NCBI GenBank assembly: GCA_946479725.1
Contig: CAMLHB010000146.1
Span: 1 to 6,196, forward strand
Reading direction: 5' to 3'
Length of the DNA: 6,196 nt
Origin: an uncultured Actinomycetes bacterium
Lineage (GTDB): Bacteria > Actinomycetota > Thermoleophilia > Solirubrobacterales > 70-9
Shown here piece after piece: positions 1-5,099 of this stretch. Numbering within the stretch: position 1 is the first letter of the stretch; every line of letters begins with the position of its first letter. The translations under genes were made by a program, and so were the position numbers. Below the pieces are notes generated by a model. The model ran no database searches and was not told the DNA's origin. It was given only the letters and a program-made list of their open reading frames with translations.

Positions 1-627
1 CTGCGGCGCAATCGTCGCCCGCCCGACCGGCCTCTCCCCCGGCCGCTGGTAGCTCGCCGCCAGCTCGAAGAAGTTCTGGGCGATCTTCAGCCCGTACTCG
101 GTGGAGATCGACTCGGGGTGGAACTGGACGCCCCAGATCGGCCGCCTGGTGTGCTCGACCCCCATCACGACGCCGTCGTCGGACCAGGCGACGATGCTGC
201 CTTCCGGCCCGGGCGGGCTGGTGATCGCCAGCGAGTGGTAGCGGACGACCGAGAAGCCCTGCGGAACGCCTTTGAAAAGGCCCTTGCCTTCGTGCATGAC
301 CCGGCTGAGGCGACCGTGCATCGCCATCGGCGCCCGGTTGACCGTCCCCTCCAGCAGGTTGCCGATTCCCTGGTGGCCGAGGCAGATCCCGAAAACCGGG
401 ACTTCGCTCTTGCTGAGGATGTCGCTGCAGACGCCGAAGTCGTGCCAGCGCGAGGGATGCCCGGGGCCGGGCGAGAGCACGATCGCGTCGAAGTCCATCC
501 GTGTCAGCACCCGCCAGCTGACCGCGTCGTTGTTGACCACCATCGGCTCCTCGCCCGAGGCCGCGGCCAGCAGGTGGAAGACGTTGTAGGTGTAGGAATC
601 GTGGTTGTCGACCAAAAGCGTTTTCAC
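1..627 (-). CDS. PabA/TrpG-type glutamine amidotransferase, probable N-terminal half of a fused aminodeoxychorismate synthase (3' end outside window)
   Basis: Class I glutamine amidotransferase that hydrolyses glutamine and passes ammonia to a chorismate-using partner (PabB or TrpE type); cytoplasmic. I read 209 codons from a GTG start. Visible motifs are VDNHDSYTYN at residues 6-15, the oxyanion strand SPGPG at 52-56, the nucleophile elbow GICLGHQ at 80-86 (Cys82), and HPES at 170-173 (His170, Glu172), so the catalytic triad is complete. The frame stays open about 20 residues past the usual end of a stand-alone domain (NFFELAASYQRPGERP onward) to the window edge. The domain style resembles PabA-PabB fusions of actinobacteria, so a C-terminal PabB-like synthase beyond the edge is likely but unseen. 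The GTG lies one base after the stop of the synthetase-like gene, with an AGAGGGAG ribosome binding site inside that gene's last codons, suggesting translational coupling. A PABA/folate role is the default; anthranilate synthase or a specialised-metabolite enzyme are alternatives. Confidence 0.88.
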   Translation of the reverse strand, partial: MKTLLVDNHDSYTYNVFHLLAAASGEEPMVVNNDAVSWRVLTRMDFDAIVLSPGPGHPSRWHDFGVCSDILSKSEVPVFGICLGHQGIGNLLEGTVNRAPMAMHGRLSRVMHEGKGLFKGVPQGFSVVRYHSLAITSPPGPEGSIVAWSDDGVVMGVEHTRRPIWGVQFHPESISTEYGLKIAQNFFELAASYQRPGERPVGRATIAPQ

Positions 628-628
628 G

Positions 629-2323
629 TCAGGCTCCCTCTAGTCCCAGGCCGCGCAGGCCCTGCTCGAGCACCGGCTGCACGACCGCCTCGACCTCCGG
701 TGCGCGCTCGTCTTCTCGGTACCAGCGCGCGAAGTGGGAGAGGTACCTGGAGAGCGGGGCGACGTCGAACTCGTCGACGGCGCTTGCCAGGTGCACCCGG
801 TAGTGCTCCGATTGGACCACGGCGAAGCGGTAGTCCGGGTCCTCGGCCGGACGCTCGCCCTGGATCTCGGCGGAGGCGTGGTGGGCCTGCGCGCGCGCCA
901 GGTCCCAGCCAAGGCTCCCTTTTCCTTCGACCAGAAGCTTCTCCTTGCCGAACTTGACCTGCTTGGTCGTCGGCTGCAGGAGGAAGTAGCCGAGCGCGAC
1001 CTGGGCCGGCACCGTCTCGCGGTGCGGGTGGCGCGCCATCTCGGCGGCGAGCTCGGGGTTCCGGGAGAGCTCGTCCTCGAGCCACTCGACCAGGTCGTCG
1101 ATCAGCAGCGCCCCTTTCTTCGAGGAGCTGATTGATTCGTTCTCCCGCGCGACCATGCCGTGGAAGATGTCGTGGGTCGGCGGGCCTCCCCCCTTGGCGG
1201 AGCCGTTGCCGTTGCCGTTGACGAGCCCCATCTCGTCGATCAGCTTGCGGCGGCAGGTGACGTGGGCGACCCACTCGTTGCCGCAGACCTGCATCGAGAT
1301 CACGTCGTCGAGCTCGTCGGCGGCGGCCCAGTAGGCGAGCGCCCGCATGTGCTGGGTCGGCAGGCCGTCGGAGCGGACCAGCGGCATCTCTTCCAGCTCC
1401 TCGCGTTCGGTCTCGTACATGACCATGTCGTCGCCCCAGCGCTTGGTCAGGGTGCCGTCGGCGAGGCCCTGGTTCATGAACTGGGCGACCTCGGGAAGGA
1501 AGTCGGACTCGAAGATCACCTTGTCGAAGGCGATCCCCAGCCGGGCCAGGGTCTTGCGCTGGCCGGAGATCACCCAGGAGCGGGTCTTGGACCACAGTTC
1601 CAGCGCCTTCTGGTCGCCGTCGAGGACCCGCATCATCATCTCGTCGGCTTTGTCGTTGTAGCTGGTCGACTCGCGGGCGACCGAGTCCTCGGCGCCGTCG
1701 TCGCCGGCGCCGCCGTTGCGGCTGGCGGTGACATAGTCGGCGTAACAGAAGCCGACGAAGTGGTCGGACTTCTCGTCCGCGTCAGGGCCGGAGTCCTCGC
1801 CGGCGCGGGTGGCGACGCCAGCCATCGCCTCGCCCATGCTGCGGCCGACGTCGCAGATCAGGCTGCGGTTCTCGACCCTCGCCCCGGCCTGCTTGAGGGC
1901 CCCGGCGATCGCGTTGCCGACGGCGAGGTTGCGGAGGTGGCCGATGTGCAGCGCCTTGGTCGTATTGGCGCCCCAGAAGTAGACCGCGTAGCGGTTCTCG
2001 GCGGCCATCTCGGCCAGCTCGCCGATATCCCCCTCGGCGGCGCGGATCTCGCCGCCGCGGGCTTCGATCCACTCGTCGCCCAGTTTCAGCTTCGGCTGGT
2101 CGTGCTCGCGGTCGATCGCCGCCACCCAGGGCTCGGCCTCGATCCGGTCGAGCGCCGCCTTCGCCTCCTCGCTCGCCCGCCAGTCCTCGCCCTTCGGCAG
2201 CCGCGGGATCAGCATCAGGTCGAAGCCGGCCTCGGGCCGGTACGGCGCCCGCGCCGCCCACAGCGCCTTGCCGCTCTCCCCTGCCGCGACCTCGTCGAAT
2301 CTGTTGAAGATGTTCTCGCCCAT
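629..2323 (-). CDS. Divergent arginyl-tRNA synthetase-like protein
   Basis: Class Ia synthetase fold of the ArgRS family, 564 residues from the ATG, within the usual ArgRS length range. An N-terminal Add1-like region (about 1-95) is followed by the catalytic core: NTTKALHIGHLRN with HIGH at 126-129, ALELW-K-R near 240-247, RLGIAFD then FES near 262-273, and LVRSDG at 315-320. A degenerate KMSKS-like loop (SISSSKKG, 397-404) and a shortened DALR-type anticodon-binding end (about 515-564) follow. An Asn/Gly-rich loop at about 369-380 interrupts the core. By eye alignment, the Tyr and Asp that contact the guanidinium in true ArgRS (Y-x3-D) are Gln324 and Ala328, and the acidic residue five before the conserved Asn120 is Tyr115. 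Arginine specificity is therefore doubtful; it may activate another amino acid or act outside translation. I chose the ATG over an in-frame GTG at 2374 because that GTG lies in the tRNA acceptor stem. There is no clear ribosome binding site. It sits 46 bases after a tRNA gene and one base before the amidotransferase, implying an operon. Confidence 0.88.
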   Translation of the reverse strand: MGENIFNRFDEVAAGESGKALWAARAPYRPEAGFDLMLIPRLPKGEDWRASEEAKAALDRIEAEPWVAAIDREHDQPKLKLGDEWIEARGGEIRAAEGDIGELAEMAAENRYAVYFWGANTTKALHIGHLRNLAVGNAIAGALKQAGARVENRSLICDVGRSMGEAMAGVATRAGEDSGPDADEKSDHFVGFCYADYVTASRNGGAGDDGAEDSVARESTSYNDKADEMMMRVLDGDQKALELWSKTRSWVISGQRKTLARLGIAFDKVIFESDFLPEVAQFMNQGLADGTLTKRWGDDMVMYETEREELEEMPLVRSDGLPTQHMRALAYWAAADELDDVISMQVCGNEWVAHVTCRRKLIDEMGLVNGNGNGSAKGGGPPTHDIFHGMVARENESISSSKKGALLIDDLVEWLEDELSRNPELAAEMARHPHRETVPAQVALGYFLLQPTTKQVKFGKEKLLVEGKGSLGWDLARAQAHHASAEIQGERPAEDPDYRFAVVQSEHYRVHLASAVDEFDVAPLSRYLSHFARWYREDERAPEVEAVVQPVLEQGLRGLGLEGA

Positions 2324-2369
2324 AGCCGTGATTTCGAACGTTTTCGCTTTCGAATTTGGTTGTCCGAAA

Positions 2370-2442
2370 TGCACCCGCCGGGGCTCGAACCCGGATCTTT
2401 GGCTTACAACGCCAACCCTTTAACCGATTAAGGCACGGGTGC
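2370..2442 (-). tRNA. tRNA-Thr (anticodon TGT)
   Basis: Folds as a complete cloverleaf by hand. The 7-bp acceptor stem is GCACCCG/CGGGTGC. The 4-bp D stem is CCTT/AAGG around a loop containing GG. The 5-bp anticodon stem TTGGC/GCCAA encloses loop GTTGTAA with anticodon TGT at 2406-2408. The variable loop has 4 bases, and the T stem CCGGG/CCCGG holds loop TTCGAGC. The discriminator is A at 2370 and no CCA is encoded. G1-C72, C2-G71 and G35-U36 agree with bacterial threonine identity. C10-G25 in the D stem is uncommon, since most tRNAs have G10. It reads ACA (and wobble) codons. It has its own promoter-like sequence upstream and is probably cut out of a transcript that continues into the synthetase-like gene. 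Confidence 0.93.
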
Positions 2443-2496
2443 TAGCTATGTTTCCCCGCCCCTGAGCGAAGTCCCTGATTGCTCAAGCGCTGCGGC

Positions 2497-2526
2497 AGCA
2501 TAACCACGGATCTCTATCTAAGTCAA
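2497..2526 (-). promoter_or_regulatory. Sigma-70-like promoter for the tRNA-Thr/synthetase-like unit
   Basis: On the minus strand there is a -35 TTGACT (2521-2526), an 18-base spacer, and a -10 TATGCT (2497-2502); TTATGC with a 17-base spacer is the alternative reading. Predicted start of transcription is near 2490, giving a leader of roughly 47 bases before the tRNA 5' end. The match to consensus is good for such a GC-rich genome. No other convincing promoter was seen between the XRE gene and the tRNA, so it probably serves the tRNA and, by read-through, the genes after it. Confidence 0.6.
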
Positions 2527-2539
2527 ATAATTTGACTTA
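2519..2539. promoter_or_regulatory. Perfect AT-rich palindrome, candidate operator
   Basis: Arms TAAGTCAAA (2519-2527) and TTTGACTTA (2531-2539) are exact reverse complements around a 3-base centre. The left arm contains the -35 hexamer of the promoter reading into tRNA-Thr, so a bound dimer would block RNA polymerase. Its AT content stands out against the surrounding DNA. The XRE-family gene ending 86 bases away encodes the nearest candidate binding protein. A hairpin terminator is less likely because the stem is AT-rich and weak. Confidence 0.55.
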
Positions 2540-2566
2540 ACGCCTGGAAATCGCGTGGGAACAACG

Positions 2567-2611
2567 CGAGTCCGCGGAGAGCGTCGATATACGACGGCTA
2601 TCGCGGACTCG
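2567..2611 (-). terminator. Long hairpin downstream of the XRE gene, candidate terminator
   Basis: A 10-bp perfect outer stem (CGAGTCCGCG at 2567-2576 against CGCGGACTCG at 2602-2611) encloses a second 5-bp stem (CGTCG 2582-2586 with CGACG 2592-2596, loop ATATA). It begins 14 bases past the XRE stop codon in the direction of transcription. Only a weak T-rich stretch (CGTTGTTCC) follows on the minus strand, so intrinsic termination would be of the U-poor type often proposed in actinobacteria. A structured small RNA or a protein-binding cruciform are alternatives. Confidence 0.5.
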
Positions 2612-2625
2612 AGAGATAGGCGGTC

Positions 2626-2907
2626 TCAAGGCGTGGGTTCGCCGCTCTTCGGCTGGGGAGGAGTCCCGTGCTTGGCCTCGAGGTCCTCGGCCAAGGCGGC
2701 CAGCACGGGCAGCGGCACCTTGAGGCCGGCGGCGATGCGCCGGATGTTCCCCCAGGTCGGGTTGACCCGGCCCGACTCCAGGTGCGAGATCCAGGTCGGA
2801 TGGATGCCGGCGACGAAGCCCAGCGCTTCCTGGCTCATCTGCTCTTCGCGACGGAGCTGGCGGATGGCCTTGCTGAGGCCGACTTGGGGATCGTCGCGGC
2901 GCGGCAT
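2626..2907 (-). CDS. XRE/Cro-family helix-turn-helix regulator
   Basis: A 93-residue DNA-binding protein consisting almost entirely of one HTH_3 domain (about residues 10-70). The motif runs LSKAIRQLRREEQMSQEALG, then the recognition region HPTWISHLESGRVNPTW, then the closing helix IRRIAAGLKVPLPVLAALAE. The C-terminal tail (about 75-93) is short, Pro/Gly-rich and probably unstructured. There is no ligand-binding or protease domain, so it is a minimal repressor-like protein that likely binds a palindrome as a dimer. An in-frame TAG directly before the ATG rules out an earlier start. The nearest purine-rich stretch (GGGAGGC) is about 20 bases upstream, too far for a normal ribosome binding site, so initiation may be weak or leaderless. 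Downstream lies the tRNA-Thr promoter with a perfect palindrome; upstream lies an SOS-box-like sequence. The target is inferred from position only. Confidence 0.87.
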   Translation of the reverse strand: MPRRDDPQVGLSKAIRQLRREEQMSQEALGFVAGIHPTWISHLESGRVNPTWGNIRRIAAGLKVPLPVLAALAEDLEAKHGTPPQPKSGEPTP

Positions 2908-3062
2908 CTACGGAAGGGAATTTGCCTCCCGCCCCCGCGTCCATAGAGGCAGGCTCAACAGTTCGCCGCAACCCGTCCCCACCGGCTTTCTTCCGGTACG
3001 AGAAGGTCCGCGGAGGTGCCGTGGACGAGGACCCTGATTAGGGGGGCGGTCTCTCGCGGTCA

Positions 3063-3092
3063 CGAACACGAACATATGTTCGCATACGTTCG
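3063..3092. promoter_or_regulatory. SOS-box-like palindrome (LexA type) with flanking half-sites
   Basis: The core CGAACATATGTTCG (3069-3082) is a perfect 14-base palindrome fitting the GAAC-N4-GTTC consensus of LexA boxes in Gram-positive bacteria and actinobacteria. An extra CGAAC (3063-3067) precedes it and an extra GTTCG (3088-3092) follows it, giving two direct repeats on each side. It lies in the 204-base gap between the kinase stop and the XRE start, so the XRE gene about 160 bases downstream is the only gene it could control from a promoter position. No clear -10/-35 pair was found with it. Apart from this cluster I see no gene in 2908-3111. Confidence 0.6.
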
Positions 3093-3111
3093 CGCGGATT
3101 AATAGGGCAGA

Positions 3112-4425
3112 TCAGCCGGCTTCCGCTCGAGCCGCCGCCAGCTCTTCTTCCACCGTGCCCGTCTGGTTCGGGATTTCCAGGCGCTTTTCCAGCACCGGGA
3201 CCGCCTCTTCCGGGCGGCCGCTGAGGCGCAGGGCGTTGCCGAGGTTGAAGAGCGCGTAGGCATAGGAGAGTTCTTCGCTGTCCGCGGGGAAGGCGGCGAC
3301 GGCTTCTTCGAGCACGGGGACGGCGGCTTCGTATTCGCCCGCCTGGATCAGTTCGTAGCCCTGTTCGTTGAGGGAGGCGCCGAGTTCGGGGTCGGTGCCT
3401 TCGGCGCTCGCGACCGGGATGCTCGCTTCGGCTTCTTCGGCCCCCGCTCCCTCTACCGGCGCCGGCTTCGGCTTCGGTTTCGCTTTTGCCTCCGCTTTCG
3501 GTTTCGCGTTCGCCGCCTGCCGCCCTCCCTTGTCCTTGCCGCTGGGGTCGCTGCCGCCGAGAGCGACCAGGATCACCACCGCGACCGCGGCGATCATCGC
3601 CAGCAGGGCGACGAACGCGCCGGTCCGGCTCGATCGCGACCCGCGAGGCTGGATCGGCGGCGGCTCGAACACCTGGGTCGGCTGTTCCACGACCGGCGGC
3701 GGGACCGGCCGATCGAGGCTGACAAGCGCCGCCTGCGCCGAGGCGGGACGATCTGCCGGGTCCTCCTCGGTCAGGCGCTCGACCAGCCCCTCGAGGGCAC
3801 ACGAGCGGTTCCCCCGGCAGCCGCGCAGGACCACGCCCAGCGAGTAGAGGTCGGATCGCTCACTCGCCGGCCGTCCTTCCATCACCTCCGGCGCGGCGAA
3901 GCGCTCGGTGGCGAGGATCAGCCCCGTCTTCGTCATCGCCGTGGCGTCGAGCGGCTGGGCAATCCCGAAGTCGATCAGCTTCGCCGTCCCGCCCGGTTCG
4001 ACGATGATGTTGCCGGGCTTGACGTCGCGGTGGAGGATGCCGGCGCCGTGGATGTGGGCCAGCGCCTCCAGCATCTGCCGCGCCAGCCTGTCGCAGTCCA
4101 CCCCCCGCCCCCGTTCCAGCAGCTCCGCCAGGCTCTCGCCCGGCACGAACTGCATCACCAGGTAGGGCCGTTCCCCCTCTTCGGAGAAGTCGTAGACGCC
4201 GACCAGATTGGGATGCGAGACCCCCGCCGCCGTCTGCGCCTCGCGCCGGAAGCGGGCGACGAAGCCCGGGTCGGCGGCGATCGTGTCGGCCAGCACCTTC
4301 ACCGCGACCGGCCGCTCCAGCACCTCGTCCTGCCCGAGCCACACCGCGGCCATGCCGCCGCGCCCGAGCGTACGCTCGAGCCGGTAGCGGTCCTTCAGCA
4401 ACTCCCCGGTGCCGATCGTGGCCAC
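3112..4425 (-). CDS. Transmembrane Ser/Thr protein kinase (PknB-like) with extracytoplasmic TPR region
   Basis: A 437-residue Hanks-type kinase. The glycine loop is GRGGMAAVW (21-29), ATP-binding Lys43 lies in AVKVL, the helix-C Glu is Glu62, the catalytic loop HRDVKPGNI (132-140) has Asp134, DFG is at 152-154 and APE at 178-180. All catalytic residues are present, so it should be active. After SDLYSLGVVL (191-200) the C-lobe jumps to LVERLTEEDPADRP; this part is about 30 residues shorter than in PknB. A Pro-rich juxtamembrane stretch (240-260) leads to one membrane span (about 269-289), a Lys/Pro/Ala-rich linker (300-323) and a C-terminal TPR-like region (about 350-415), predicted outside the cell as a sensor or scaffold in place of PASTA repeats. 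The start is GTG, preceded by an AGAGGAAG ribosome binding site. The NTF2-like gene lies 48 bases upstream on the same strand. Substrates cannot be inferred. Confidence 0.92.
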   Translation of the reverse strand: MATIGTGELLKDRYRLERTLGRGGMAAVWLGQDEVLERPVAVKVLADTIAADPGFVARFRREAQTAAGVSHPNLVGVYDFSEEGERPYLVMQFVPGESLAELLERGRGVDCDRLARQMLEALAHIHGAGILHRDVKPGNIIVEPGGTAKLIDFGIAQPLDATAMTKTGLILATERFAAPEVMEGRPASERSDLYSLGVVLRGCRGNRSCALEGLVERLTEEDPADRPASAQAALVSLDRPVPPPVVEQPTQVFEPPPIQPRGSRSSRTGAFVALLAMIAAVAVVILVALGGSDPSGKDKGGRQAANAKPKAEAKAKPKPKPAPVEGAGAEEAEASIPVASAEGTDPELGASLNEQGYELIQAGEYEAAVPVLEEAVAAFPADSEELSYAYALFNLGNALRLSGRPEEAVPVLEKRLEIPNQTGTVEEELAAARAEAG

Positions 4426-4473
4426 GGGTCTTCCTCTACCCAGTTGCGGGCGATTGCTGCCCGGTCGCCGCGA

Positions 4474-4884
4474 TCAGCCGCGCAGCGCGCGCCAGACCAT
4501 GCCCGGCCGCACGCCGACCTTCGGCCCGAGCACGAGGGCGAAGAGGGTGAGTGCCAGCCAGGGGCGCAGGTGGGGACCGATGCGGCGGATCCGGCCCTCG
4601 GCGTCGAGGTCGAAGACCATCGCGTCGGTCAGACGGACGCCGAGCAGGCGCGCTTCGCCGACCATCACCCGGCGGGGCCCCTCGCCGAGGCAGTCCGTCC
4701 AGCGCAGGCCCTTGAGGCTGCCGTAGACCGCGGCGAGGAGGACCTCGACGTCCTTCTCCCCGCGGAAGACCATCCGTCCCGAGATCGGCGAGACCAGCTC
4801 GACGTCGGGCGCCAGCGCCGCCATCATGCCGCTGACGTCGCCGGCCTCCGAAGCGGTCCGGTACTGCTCGAGCGCGTCGGCCAT
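4474..4884 (-). CDS. NTF2/SnoaL-like small protein
   Basis: A 136-residue protein with the start typical of the SnoaL/NTF2 fold: an N-terminal helix (EQYRTASEAGDVSGMMAALA, 6-25), then APDVELVSPISGRMVFRGEK (25-44). This is the helix followed by a cone-forming beta strand seen in polyketide cyclase-like and nuclear transport factor 2-like proteins. Beta strands continue to about residue 103 (MVFDLDAEGRIRRI). The end (105-128, LRPWLALTLFALVLG) is hydrophobic and followed by basic residues, and may be a membrane-associating tail or pack against the cone. No catalytic residues can be assigned, and the family is functionally mixed. There is no ribosome binding site before the ATG, but a TANNNT element (TATCGT, 4891-4896) ends six bases upstream, so a leaderless transcript is likely. 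It precedes the kinase gene by 48 bases and may be co-transcribed with it. Confidence 0.82.
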   Translation of the reverse strand: MADALEQYRTASEAGDVSGMMAALAPDVELVSPISGRMVFRGEKDVEVLLAAVYGSLKGLRWTDCLGEGPRRVMVGEARLLGVRLTDAMVFDLDAEGRIRRIGPHLRPWLALTLFALVLGPKVGVRPGMVWRALRG

Positions 4885-4890
4885 GCGGCA

Positions 4891-4896
4891 ACGATA
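4891..4896 (-). promoter_or_regulatory. Candidate -10 element of a leaderless promoter for the NTF2-like gene
   Basis: TATCGT on the minus strand ends six bases before the ATG, the spacing expected if transcription starts at or next to the A of the start codon. No -35 element is evident, which is common for actinobacterial promoters of this kind. The remaining divergent gap (4897-5086) shows no gene, only a small inverted repeat at 5044-5060. Confidence 0.4.
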
Positions 4897-5043
4897 TTGA
4901 CCGGGGGCGTGCGGGGGCCGGCGCCCGAGCAGCAGCTAACCGCCAAGCGGGCCGTAGCGCTCGCCCACCGGCAGCCGCGCCGCGGGGTGCCAACCGCACG
5001 GCGTCGAGCCAGAAGCGCGATCCCAGCCGCAGTCGGCGCCACC

Positions 5044-5060
5044 TCCCGGAAAGTGCGGGA
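5044..5060. repeat. Short inverted repeat in the divergent intergenic region
   Basis: TCCCG (5044-5048) and CGGGA (5056-5060) are exact reverse complements separated by seven bases. The repeat sits 26 bases upstream of the likely -10 element of the VOC-fold gene, so it could be an operator. In DNA this GC-rich a 5-bp arm can also arise by chance. Confidence 0.25.
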
Positions 5061-5086
5061 AGTAGCGATCCCTTGGCCCCGTTCCA

Positions 5087-5092
5087 TACCAT
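5087..5092 (+). promoter_or_regulatory. Candidate -10 element of a leaderless promoter for the VOC-fold gene
   Basis: TACCAT fits TANNNT and ends seven bases before the A of the ATG at 5100. Together with the absence of any Shine-Dalgarno sequence this supports leaderless transcription and supports the 5100 start over the upstream in-frame TTG at 5073. No -35 element is clear. Confidence 0.4.
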
Positions 5093-5099
5093 CGGCCGC

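Noticed and set aside
2324..2374. An in-frame GTG at 2374 as the start of the ArgRS-like protein
   Set aside because: It lies inside the acceptor stem of tRNA-Thr and would translate the tRNA 3' end; the added 17 residues look unlike a protein N-terminus. The ATG at 2323 is preferred.
1160..2431. Long plus-strand open frame of 423 codons opposite the ArgRS-like gene
   Set aside because: Antisense shadow of a GC-rich gene: composition is Val/Ala/Gly/Leu/Asp-rich with no recognisable domain, and it runs through the tRNA.
3006..3026. Possible hairpin GTCCGCG/CGTGGAC after the kinase gene
   Set aside because: A 7-bp stem with one G-U pair and no T-tract; too weak to call as a terminator in this base composition.
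2537..3037. Open frames on both strands across the XRE gene and the adjacent gap
   Set aside because: Basic, Pro/Ser/Arg-rich translations with no conserved pattern; only the XRE frame has a clear domain.
3420..3530. Repetitive sequence in the kinase linker as a DNA repeat element
   Set aside because: The periodicity comes from the Lys/Pro/Ala-rich coding segment, not from a separate repeat or CRISPR array.
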